DNA of 5,445 bases from Methanomicrobiales archaeon (GTDB lineage: Archaea > Halobacteriota > Methanomicrobia > Methanomicrobiales > Methanomicrobiaceae), in the NCBI GenBank assembly GCA_012523385.1, contig JAAYIO010000014.1, forward strand, positions 1-5,445. The letters are read 5' to 3'. The notes beneath the pieces are model-generated. The model was not told where the DNA came from, did no database searches, and worked only from the letters and a program-made list of their open reading frames with translations. The translations under genes were made by a program, and so were the position numbers. This document shows positions 1-5,445 of the stretch, piece after piece; position 1 is the first letter of the stretch, and each line of letters opens with the position of its first letter.

Positions 1-620
1 CCCCTGACATACCCTTATACGGCGGAATGGGACTAAACATTTTCAATAGTCATTCCGCACGGGTATTGGGCGAAGGTTGTGTGTCTGTCACGCTCTCTCC
101 TGAGATATCCTTTGACTCAATCGCTACACTGGTGTCCAACCTGTCCTCACAAGGTGAGGCATACCCGATTCCCGAGTGCATCATCCACGGCGCTACAGAA
201 CTTGCGGTAAGTGAGGACTGCATCATTGCAACCGCACATGGACAGTGTCTGCAATGTAAAGGTCGTCCGGGCAACAAACAATGGCACGGGATAGAGGATG
301 TGAAGAGGCTTATCTTCCCCGTAACCATCGATGATGAATGCCGGACGCATATCTGGAATTCCCGTGAAACCTGCCTTATCGATCATCTTGACCGGGTAGT
401 GGATGCGGGTATCCGTCGTGTTGCTCTTGACTGCCGCATCAGAAACGGGACGTATGCAGAAACGGTTGTCCGTGCATACAAAGAAGCATTTGCGCTTTAT
501 TTTTCCGAAACAGACCTGAAAGAAAGAGAGATAAAAGCACTAAAAGAGCAGGTGCAGAGGATGGCATTCGATGGAATTACCTCGGGTCATTTTTTGAAAG
601 GCGTGGAAGACAAAGAGTGA
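1..620 (+). CDS. U32-family protein (peptidase U32 / RlhA-TrhP-like), C-terminal part, 5' end outside window
   Basis: The reading frame is open from the left edge (first full codon at base 3) to TGA at 618-620, giving about 205 residues. The Met codon at 27 is internal: the codons before it already read as protein (Pro-Leu-Tyr-Gly-Gly), and the stretch Gly-Leu-Asn-Ile-Phe-Asn-Ser is typical of the middle of U32 proteins. Counting from the Met at 27, Cys65, Cys74, Cys77, Cys105 and Cys116 lie in the region where U32 relatives such as UbiU/UbiV hold Fe-S ligands. The end, Gly-Ile-Thr-Ser-Gly-His-Phe-Leu-Lys-Gly (183-192), matches the usual U32 C-terminal turn, so the C-terminus looks complete. 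Known family roles include hydroxylation of rRNA or tRNA (RlhA, TrhP) and quinone hydroxylation (UbiU/V); many members are labelled peptidases by homology only. I cannot assign the substrate here. It converges on the fdhD operon and ends just before a hairpin. Confidence 0.85.
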   Translation, partial: PDIPLYGGMGLNIFNSHSARVLGEGCVSVTLSPEISFDSIATLVSNLSSQGEAYPIPECIIHGATELAVSEDCIIATAHGQCLQCKGRPGNKQWHGIEDVKRLIFPVTIDDECRTHIWNSRETCLIDHLDRVVDAGIRRVALDCRIRNGTYAETVVRAYKEAFALYFSETDLKEREIKALKEQVQRMAFDGITSGHFLKGVEDKE

Positions 621-621
621 T

Positions 622-646
622 AAACCATCATTTTTTGATGGTTTTT
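622..646 (+). terminator. Hairpin plus T-run between convergent genes
   Basis: A perfect 9-base-pair stem (622-630 with 636-644) encloses a 5-T loop (631-635); a T5 run spans 642-646. It starts two bases after the stop of the U32 gene, so it fits a terminator for the plus strand. On the minus strand the same stem covers the stop codon of the DUF1894 gene (628-630), but no good U-run follows it, so it is a weaker terminator in that direction. Archaeal termination often relies on T-runs alone; the hairpin role is inferred. Confidence 0.55.
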
Positions 647-915
647 GCATTCTTTCGTATCAGTTCTGCTTCTGCGGGGTCGCTCACCCGGAGAAGAAAG
701 GTTCCATAGCAGGGTTTTGTAAAGGGAAAGGTAACAACATCCCCATCGAGACCAATTCGCACCGGCGGTATACCAATCATTGCCTTATCAAAAATTTTGA
801 ATCCGGGTTTCACCTCATACACTTCAGGACAATTTTTGTCGATGTAAACAGCTGCCTCTTTAAATGAAATGTGCTTGTCAATAACATCGTACTTGAGTTT
901 CTCTATGCATCCCAT
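628..915 (-). CDS. DUF1894 family protein, methanogen-restricted, function unknown
   Basis: A 95-residue protein running from ATG at 915-913 to TGA at 630-628. I recognise the family from Met-Gly-Cys-Ile-Glu-Lys at the start, Ser-Phe-Lys-Glu-Ala (17-21), Val-Lys-Pro-Gly-Phe-Lys (35-40), Ile-Gly-Ile-Pro-Pro-Val (47-52), Leu-Asp-Gly-Asp (56-59) and Lys-Pro-Cys-Tyr-Gly-Thr-Phe (67-73), as recalled from DUF1894 proteins of methanogens. Three cysteines (3, 29, 69) are present; there is no signal peptide or membrane segment, so it is probably a small cytosolic protein. An in-frame ATG at 987 would add 24 residues lying over the DUF1890 gene; I prefer 915 because GAGGT sits 6 bases upstream and the family begins there. 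The gene overlaps the end of DUF1890 by 13 bases, which suggests translational coupling in one operon with fdhD. No biochemical role is known to me. Confidence 0.85.
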   Translation of the reverse strand: MGCIEKLKYDVIDKHISFKEAAVYIDKNCPEVYEVKPGFKIFDKAMIGIPPVRIGLDGDVVTFPFTKPCYGTFLLRVSDPAEAELIRKNAKTIKK

Positions 916-1394
916 GATACAACCTCGTCTATTTTTCTTTTTAGGGGTAACGGATTGTGACTGCCCTGTGCGGCAATGACGGGGCATCCAATCTCGGTGA
1001 GTTCATTTGTCCGCAGCATTGTTTCATCGCCAAAGACTACAGCGACAATGGTACCCGCTGACAGTGTCTGTAAAGTAGCTGCGTATGCCACACCTGCATT
1101 GTTATGGACAAACACAAATGAAACGTCTGCGTCAAAGGTTCCATCGACCATCGTTTCAATGACCTTGTCGACGTCCAATATGCCGCCGGCACACTCAGTG
1201 TATATCCGGTCAACGTCAGCCATTTCGATTAATGCCCGTGCTGCCTTTGTGCCGCCTATGGTGACGTCAATCTCTTTTTTGTGCAGGATTGCACTCAGGT
1301 AGATTGCTGCACTTGTCTGAATCGGTACCATAGGGCAACCGAGCAGTAATAATGCGGTATTGGGTTTTGTCTGAATTATTTTTTGATCAGTCAT
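903..1394 (-). CDS. DUF1890 family protein (MTH777-like), methanogen-restricted, function unknown
   Basis: A 163-residue protein from ATG at 1394-1392 to TAG at 905-903. The first part, Asn-Thr-Ala-Leu-Leu-Leu-Leu-Gly-Cys-Pro (12-21), is a hydrophobic beta strand and turn followed by a helix, as in Rossmann-like alpha/beta folds. His-Asn-Asn-Ala-Gly (97-101) and Ser-His-Asn-Pro-Leu-Pro (145-150) are further recognisable blocks. These match my memory of DUF1890, whose M. thermautotrophicus member MTH777 has a solved structure but no assigned function. Cysteines are at 20, 68 and 137; Cys20 in the Gly-Cys-Pro turn is the best candidate for a functional residue (inference). An in-frame ATG at 1427 would add 11 residues inside fdhD; the 1394 start is preferred because the family begins close to it and it gives an 8-base overlap with the fdhD stop. 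A GGATGGT stretch about 8 bases upstream could serve as a weak ribosome site. Confidence 0.88.
   Translation of the reverse strand: MTDQKIIQTKPNTALLLLGCPMVPIQTSAAIYLSAILHKKEIDVTIGGTKAARALIEMADVDRIYTECAGGILDVDKVIETMVDGTFDADVSFVFVHNNAGVAYAATLQTLSAGTIVAVVFGDETMLRTNELTEIGCPVIAAQGSHNPLPLKRKIDEVVSWDA
922..926 (-). promoter_or_regulatory. Ribosome binding site that sets the DUF1894 start
   Basis: On the minus strand this reads GAGGT, six bases before the ATG at 915. It lies inside the coding end of DUF1890 and supports the short 95-residue start over the longer in-frame one at 987. Confidence 0.6.
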
Positions 1395-2151
1395 CTGATG
1401 TACCATCCATAGTTGCAAGCATGTCATTTACCCCGGTAATCCGCTCTGGGTGAGCAAATATTGTGAACCGATGTTCCCGTGAGAAGGTAATGAGGGTCAC
1501 ACCTACCTTTTGTGCAAGTGCAATTCCTTTATCCGTTGTTGCTGCCCGTGAGATGAGGATGGGAATTCCTGCATGGGCAACTTTTCTGACCATTCCGGAA
1601 GGTTGTCTTCCGGTACAGCCGATGTAACAGAGCGACCGGTCTATTCGCTGTAATTCTGCCGCTCCCACGACTTTATCCACCGTGTTGTGCCGCCCGATAT
1701 CACAGCTTTTAGCGACCAGTGTGCCCTCCTGCATGATAACCGAACAGTGCACCCCTCCGGTCTTTTGCCAAGCATCTGAGAATATTTCAGCGGTGGCTGC
1801 ATAGACATCCCGGGGTGAAATGCAAAGAGATGATGTGACGACACGGGGAACATGCTGAGAAACACAATCGCATCCGCATGGATGCATCTCAGGGAGTGCA
1901 TCGCGTCGTACATCCGCTTCAATCCAGATGTTAGTACCTTTCACCGTCACCGACTCAACAGCATCACAGAGTCCTTCACCGATGACAAACCCTGCACCAA
2001 GCTCCCTGAGCATCTCATTACTTGCCACCTGTTCCAGAATGTGGGTATTGTTCAGATACAGGGAAAAGCAGTCTTCCCGTATCACATCATCGGTAATTCT
2101 CCGGGGTACGCCATCCTCAACCCGTATTCCGGGATAATTCTCGGTAAACAT
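1387..2151 (-). CDS. fdhD: FdhD, sulfurtransferase for formate dehydrogenase cofactor maturation
   Basis: A 254-residue cytosolic protein from ATG at 2151-2149 to TGA at 1389-1387. FdhD passes sulfur, supplied by a cysteine desulfurase in bacteria, to the bis-pyranopterin Mo/W cofactor of formate dehydrogenase, which the enzyme needs to be active. Family blocks visible are Gly-Phe-Val-Ile-Gly-Glu-Gly (54-60), Thr-Gly-Gly-Val-His (131-135), Asp-Ile-Gly-Arg-His-Asn-Thr-Val-Asp-Lys (151-160), Thr-Gly-Arg-Gln-Pro-Ser-Gly-Met (180-187) and Pro-Glu-Arg-Ile near the end (235-238). The length fits the family (about 250-280). At the position of the usual Cys-x-x-Cys loop there is Cys92-Gly-Cys94-Asp-Cys96, a different spacing. 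A longer reading frame from 2286 runs into dapL on the other strand and carries no family sequence, so 2151 is chosen; AGGG lies 7 bases upstream. It is the first gene of an operon with DUF1890 and DUF1894 and is divergent from dapL. Confidence 0.95.
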   Translation of the reverse strand: MFTENYPGIRVEDGVPRRITDDVIREDCFSLYLNNTHILEQVASNEMLRELGAGFVIGEGLCDAVESVTVKGTNIWIEADVRRDALPEMHPCGCDCVSQHVPRVVTSSLCISPRDVYAATAEIFSDAWQKTGGVHCSVIMQEGTLVAKSCDIGRHNTVDKVVGAAELQRIDRSLCYIGCTGRQPSGMVRKVAHAGIPILISRAATTDKGIALAQKVGVTLITFSREHRFTIFAHPERITGVNDMLATMDGTSDD

Positions 2152-2260
2152 CTTTTTTCCCTGTCTCAAATGTCTTCTCTCCACCCCATGCAATGAAATT
2201 GACCGGGTAGATTGGTAGATATGAGTGCACTTATATTGATTTGTTGCCCTATATGAATGG
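2152..2260. promoter_or_regulatory. Divergent intergenic region, fdhD operon / dapL operon
   Basis: This is the only sizeable intergenic gap (109 bases). On the plus strand TTATATT at 2231-2237 resembles an archaeal TATA box; its centre lies about 27 bases before the dapL ATG at 2261, the distance expected if transcription begins at or next to the start codon. No Shine-Dalgarno sequence precedes that ATG, which agrees with a leaderless mRNA. On the minus strand the same AT patch reads AATATAAG and could serve the fdhD operon, leaving a leader of roughly 55-60 bases that includes AGGG before the fdhD ATG. No clear operator palindrome was seen. Confidence 0.45.
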
Positions 2261-3412
2261 ATGATGTACGCACACCGTTTGGACAATCTTCCGCCCTATC
2301 TTTTTGCCCGCATTGATGCAATGAAGGCAGAAAAAAGGGCGCAGGGTGTTGACGTAATTGATTTGGGCGTTGGAGACCCTGATCTTCCAACACCATCGCA
2401 TATAATTGAAGCACTCGTAATAGCAGCGCGTAATCCTGCAACCCACCACTATCCCGATTACGCTGGTATGTTCTCGTATCGTGAAGCAGTCGCAGACTGG
2501 TACAAGGCACGGTTCGGCGTTGAACTCAACCCGAAACGTGAGGTGTTGGCACTGATAGGTTCAAAGGAAGGTATCGCGCACATTCCCGAGGCGTTTGTAA
2601 ACCCGGGTGATTATGTGCTGGTGCCTGACCCCGGATATCCGGTATATAAGACATCAACGCTCTTTGCAGAAGGCAAGACGTGGCAGATGCCACTCATGGA
2701 AAAGAATGCCTTCCTTCCTGACTTCAGCGCAATTCCATCGGATATCTGCAAAAAAAGCAAGCTGATGTTTTTGAACTATCCCAACAATCCTACCGGCGCG
2801 GTGGCATCCCTCTCATTCTTTGAGGAAGCAGTCGATTTTGCTAAAGAAAACGATATCATCGTGGTGCATGACAATGCCTATTCGGAGATCTCCTTTGATG
2901 GCTACAGAGCACCATCATTTTTGGAAGCAAAAGGGGCTATGGACGTTGGAATTGAGATGCATTCCCTCTCAAAAACATACAATATGACGGGATGGCGCAT
3001 TGGCATGGCAGCAGGTTCTGCAGATATTATTGCAGGTCTCGGGCGGGTAAAAAACAATGTCGATTCCGGTGCGTTTGATGCGATTCAGATAGCAGCAACA
3101 GAGGCACTGACAGCATCACAGGAGTGCATCGCACACTCATGTGCAATTTATGAGGAACGACGGAATGTTCTGGTTTCAGGTCTGCGTGAATTAGGATTTG
3201 AGGTCACCGCACCCAAAGCGACATTCTACGTCTGGATGAAGGTGGATAATTCCATGGCATTTACCGCGAAAATGTTAAATGAAGCCGGCATTGTCGTCAC
3301 CCCCGGCACCGGATTCGGGGACGCCGGAGATGGGTATGTCCGGTTTGCAATCACCCGTTCCGTTGAAAGAATTGAGGAAGCACTGGAACGGATGCGTGGA
3401 GTCTTTGCATGA
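2261..3412 (+). CDS. dapL: LL-diaminopimelate aminotransferase (DapL), PLP class I/II aminotransferase
   Basis: A 383-residue cytosolic enzyme. DapL converts tetrahydrodipicolinate directly to LL-diaminopimelate with glutamate as amino donor, bypassing the succinylase or acetylase steps of lysine synthesis. Fold-type I landmarks are Gly-Val-Gly-Asp-Pro-Asp-Leu-Pro-Thr-Pro (36-45), Gly-Ser-Lys-Glu-Gly (100-104, phosphate side), Asn-Tyr-Pro-Asn-Asn-Pro-Thr-Gly (172-179), Asp204 and Tyr207 that contact PLP, the Schiff-base lysine Lys238 in Ser-Leu-Ser-Lys-Thr-Tyr, and Arg361 in Tyr-Val-Arg-Phe for the substrate carboxylate. Length and motifs are intact. Two adjacent ATG codons (2261, 2264) open the gene; the first is used here and there is no Shine-Dalgarno site. 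Its last four bases overlap the lysA start, which supports the DapL call over other aminotransferases of the family such as aspartate aminotransferase. Substrate specificity itself is inferred from similarity and context. Confidence 0.92.
   Translation: MMYAHRLDNLPPYLFARIDAMKAEKRAQGVDVIDLGVGDPDLPTPSHIIEALVIAARNPATHHYPDYAGMFSYREAVADWYKARFGVELNPKREVLALIGSKEGIAHIPEAFVNPGDYVLVPDPGYPVYKTSTLFAEGKTWQMPLMEKNAFLPDFSAIPSDICKKSKLMFLNYPNNPTGAVASLSFFEEAVDFAKENDIIVVHDNAYSEISFDGYRAPSFLEAKGAMDVGIEMHSLSKTYNMTGWRIGMAAGSADIIAGLGRVKNNVDSGAFDAIQIAATEALTASQECIAHSCAIYEERRNVLVSGLRELGFEVTAPKATFYVWMKVDNSMAFTAKMLNEAGIVVTPGTGFGDAGDGYVRFAITRSVERIEEALERMRGVFA
3398..3401 (+). promoter_or_regulatory. Ribosome binding site for lysA inside dapL
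   Basis: GGAG lies 7 bases before the lysA ATG at 3409, within the last codons of dapL. Together with the ATGA stop/start overlap (3409-3412) it fixes the lysA start and indicates coupled translation. Confidence 0.6.
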
Positions 3413-4725
3413 TATATCCCCCCCACCTTTCTGATAAAAACGGCCATCTCTCTATTGGGTCGCATGATACAACCGTCCTTGCAGAAAAGTACGGCACACC
3501 GTTATACGTGACCGATGAACAACGTATTCGCGAAAAATATCAGTCTTATTACGATGCGTTATCAAAATATTATGACAAGGTTCAGATGCTGTATGCCGCA
3601 AAGGCGAACGGAAATCTTGCAATCCTAAAACTGTTTGCATCTCTTGGTGCAGGTGCGGACGTATTTTCTGCTGGTGAACTTCATCTGGCACTTCTTGCCG
3701 GAATGAACCCACACCATCTTTTGTTTAACGGAAGTTCAAAAACCGAGGCAGACCTTTCCCTTGCCCTTGAAAACAAGATTCGCGTCTCTCTTGACTCGGT
3801 GGATGAACTTAATCAGCTCAATGCCCTTGCTGAAAAGGCCGGAGTGATAGCAGAGGTTTCATTCAGGGTTAATCCTGCGATGGATGTCCCTACGCACCCA
3901 AAGATTGCAACCGGTCTTGCGACAAGCTAGTTCGGCATCCCTGCCAAAGAAATTCTGTCTGCCTATCAGGCAGCACTCGATGCAGAACATATTCTGCCCG
4001 TTGGTCTCCACTGTCATATCGGGTCACAGATTCTTGAGATTGCGCCGTTTGCAAAGGAAGCTGAAGTGCTTGTCTCTGTCGCCCGTGATATCACGGATAT
4101 CGGCGTGAAACTGGAATTTGTGGATGTTGGCGGCGGTCTTGGGATTCCCTATCAACGGAGCACCGACCCCATACCAACTCCTGCTGAGTATGCAGCGGCT
4201 GTCATGCCGGTATTTCTGGATGGAATCAAATCCATCGGTATCAAACCGGAATTCTGGGTTGAGCCGGGCAGATATCTGGTGGCAGATTCAACCGTTCTAT
4301 TAACACGGGTGAATTCGGTGAAACGTTCGCACAAGACGTTTGTGAATGTTGATGCCGGATTTAACCTCTTAGTGCGTCCTGCGATGTATGATGCATACCA
4401 CGAGGTGGTTGTCGCCAATAAGACAGGGCCAGAATACTCTGGAGAGTCCGGGGCGGATACGAGGTCTCTTGCAACCGTAACAGGGCCCATCTGTGAGACA
4501 GGTGACATCATTGCCCATGACCGGCTTCTTCCCCCAATTGAATCCGGGGATCTCATTGCCATACTTGATACCGGGGCATACGGGTTTTCGATGTCATCAC
4601 AGTATAACAGCCGTCCCCGGTGTGCAGAAGTGATGGTGAATGATACGCGTGAGGCTCTTATGCGCCGTGCTGAAACTATTACCGATATACAACAGACGAT
4701 GGAAAACCTTCCGTGGCAAAAGTAA
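3409..4725 (+). pseudogene. lysA: Diaminopimelate decarboxylase (LysA) interrupted by an in-frame TAG at codon 174
   Basis: LysA removes CO2 from meso-diaminopimelate to give L-lysine, the last step of the pathway. The frame spans 439 codons including the final TAA (4723-4725), a normal length for the family, but TAG at 3928-3930 stops it after 173 residues. Both sides are in the same frame and each is well conserved. Before the TAG are the PLP lysine Lys65 in Tyr-Ala-Ala-Lys-Ala-Asn and Gly-Ala-Asp-Val-Phe-Ser (82-87). After it are His-Cys-His-Ile-Gly-Ser-Gln (201-207), Gly-Gly-Gly-Leu-Gly (241-245), Glu-Pro-Gly-Arg-Tyr (285-289), Cys362-Glu363 of the subunit-bridging site and Gly-Ala-Tyr (389-391). 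The TAG replaces the residue before Phe-Gly-Ile-Pro, a Lys in most relatives, so a single AAG-to-TAG change would explain it. The 173-residue fragment lacks most of the active site, and a restart at GTG 4066 would lack Lys65, so neither part should work alone. If the TAG is read through or is a sequence error, the gene is a full and plausible lysA. The identity is certain; the broken state is not. Confidence 0.9.
3928..3930 (+). other. In-frame amber codon within lysA
   Basis: TAG in frame 1 of lysA, codon 174, directly before Phe-Gly-Ile-Pro. No frameshift is involved. The family residue here is usually Lys, one base away from TAG (AAG). See the lysA entry for the possible readings. Confidence 0.9.
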
Positions 4726-4749
4726 GATAGCCACCAAATTTTGAAAAAT

Positions 4750-5445
4750 ATGCGGGTACATTATTCACTTGTTGATGATCTGTTTTCATTTGAAACATTT
4801 CAGGCGCTGGTTGAGGAGGTTTCTGAGGAATCGGGAAATGTCTTTGATGAACAAACCTCTGGCATGATTGTACTGCGCCGTGCCGGAAGGAAACATCAAA
4901 AAATTGCCCGCTTGGCGGAAAATCCTACACATGTTCTTTTTTTTGCAAAAGTCCTTCATAAAGGAGAAGTCCGTACATTTACCCGCGCGGACGAATCTCC
5001 TGGTGCGGTAACAAAGGTTGAAGTGGGGGATGACAGTGGCGAAATTTCACTTGTTTTCTGGGATGAACGTGTGTCTGTGCTGGATGAGATTAGTGTCGGC
5101 GATGTGATAGAGGTTGTCGGGAAGGTCGAATCCAAACATGAAGTTCGGGTTGTTGATCTGCAGAAAACAGTCTGTGACATTCCGACCCGAAATGACTCTG
5201 AAGGGTTTTCCGGCAGTCCTCAGGCAGGGGAGACGATTGATGCGACAATTGTGGCAATTGGAGAGGTCAGTACATTTACCCGACGTGATGGAAATGAGGG
5301 TAAACGGGTCGATGTGGCAATTGCGGATGAAAATGGTATCTGTATTCTGGTGCTATGGGACCCTGGTGTGATCGATGGGTTTGTGTTAGGTGACGGGATT
5401 CGCGCTACCGGACTGCGCAGGATCCTACGCTGTACAGGAAGAGAG
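4750..5445 (+). CDS. RPA-like single-stranded DNA binding protein with tandem OB folds, 3' end outside window
   Basis: An open frame of 232 codons from ATG 4750 to the right edge without a stop. It carries two similar OB-fold units, about residues 60-138 and 161 to the edge. Their cores align without gaps: Glu-Val-Arg-Thr-Phe-Thr-Arg (73-79) with Glu-Val-Ser-Thr-Phe-Thr-Arg (172-178), and Ser-Leu-Val-Phe-Trp-Asp (100-105) with Ile-Leu-Val-Leu-Trp-Asp (199-204). This Phe-Thr-Arg ... Trp-Asp pattern is typical of archaeal RPA (replication protein A) and related OB-fold nucleic-acid binding proteins, which coat single-stranded DNA in replication and repair. Residues 1-59 form an acidic, probably helical N-terminal part. 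The start is the first ATG after the lysA stop, which lies upstream in the same frame; a TTG at 4741 is less likely. No ribosome site is visible in the 24-base gap, so it may be translated from a shared lysA transcript or from its own leaderless one. Further OB folds or a zinc finger may lie beyond the edge. Confidence 0.85.
   Translation, partial: MRVHYSLVDDLFSFETFQALVEEVSEESGNVFDEQTSGMIVLRRAGRKHQKIARLAENPTHVLFFAKVLHKGEVRTFTRADESPGAVTKVEVGDDSGEISLVFWDERVSVLDEISVGDVIEVVGKVESKHEVRVVDLQKTVCDIPTRNDSEGFSGSPQAGETIDATIVAIGEVSTFTRRDGNEGKRVDVAIADENGICILVLWDPGVIDGFVLGDGIRATGLRRILRCTGRE

Noticed and set aside
628..987. Longer 119-residue DUF1894 start at 987
   Set aside because: The extra 24 residues overlap the DUF1890 coding end, look low-complexity and basic, and the GAGGT site supports 915.
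976..1302. Plus-strand open frame opposite DUF1890
   Set aside because: It is a shadow of a well-supported conserved gene, with no family signal or ribosome site.
1387..2286. Longer 299-residue FdhD start at 2286
   Set aside because: The extra 45 residues run over the divergent promoter region and the first codons of dapL and show no FdhD similarity; 2151 has a ribosome site and the right length.
2166..2510. Minus-strand open frame over the dapL 5' end
   Set aside because: It crosses the divergent promoter and is opposite conserved DapL N-terminal sequence.
4152..4562. Minus-strand 136-codon open frame opposite lysA
   Set aside because: It lies entirely over conserved LysA coding sequence and its translation resembles no family I know.
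3409..4725. A frameshift or two separate genes splitting lysA
   Set aside because: The parts before and after the TAG are in the same frame and the sequence between 3931 and 4065 reads as continuous LysA, so it is a single in-frame stop, not a frameshift or an insertion.
4066..4725. Independent gene starting at GTG 4066
   Set aside because: The start falls inside the LysA barrel after the His-Ile-Gly-Ser motif and has no ribosome site; the product would lack the PLP lysine.
4956..5180. Minus-strand Ser/Thr-rich open frame opposite the OB-fold gene
   Set aside because: The Ser/Thr richness is the mirror of Asp/Glu/Gly/Val codons on the coding strand; no independent support.
1..5445. tRNA, rRNA, CRISPR array, insertion sequence or riboswitch
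   Set aside because: Protein genes fill nearly all of the window; I found no direct repeat series, terminal inverted repeats, transposase sequence or cloverleaf. In the only gap over 100 bases I saw no lysine-riboswitch-like structure, although this was judged by eye.

Overview
The window reads as a piece of a methanogenic archaeon, most likely a hydrogenotrophic euryarchaeon of the Methanomicrobiales type. The evidence is two small methanogen-restricted families (DUF1890 and DUF1894) behind an fdhD gene, a lysine branch built on LL-diaminopimelate aminotransferase, and an archaeal RPA-like protein with tandem OB folds. The placement to order is inferred from gene content and style, not from a marker gene. 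Base composition looks moderate and even throughout, and I see no mobile element, CRISPR array, tRNA or rRNA.

Layout. (1) Positions 1-620, plus strand: the C-terminal part of a U32-family protein that begins before the window. (2) Positions 622-644: a perfect hairpin followed by a T-run, lying between convergent genes. (3) Positions 2151 down to 628, minus strand: a compact operon fdhD - DUF1890 - DUF1894 whose genes overlap by 8 and 13 bases. (4) Positions 2152-2260: a 109-base divergent intergenic region with a TATA-like box placed for a leaderless start of dapL. (5) Positions 2261-4725, plus strand: dapL and lysA, joined by a 4-base ATGA overlap; they encode the transaminase and the final decarboxylase of lysine synthesis. 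(6) Positions 4750-5445: an RPA-like OB-fold gene that runs off the right edge.

The most striking observation is that lysA carries an in-frame TAG at codon 174. Reading continues in the same frame for another 264 codons, with every LysA active-site motif intact on both sides. The TAG sits where the family normally has the conserved Lys of a Lys-Phe-Gly motif, so one A-to-T change (AAG to TAG) explains it. It is either a very recent nonsense mutation, a sequencing or assembly error, or an amber codon that is decoded. The sequence alone cannot decide, though DUF1890 in the same window appears to end on a normal TAG.

How the genes work together: fdhD matures the Mo/W-bisPGD cofactor of formate dehydrogenase, and its tight coupling to DUF1890 and DUF1894 suggests, without proving, that these two unknown proteins act in the same cofactor or formate/CO2 pathway. 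DapL makes LL-diaminopimelate from tetrahydrodipicolinate; after epimerisation (gene not in the window), LysA makes lysine.
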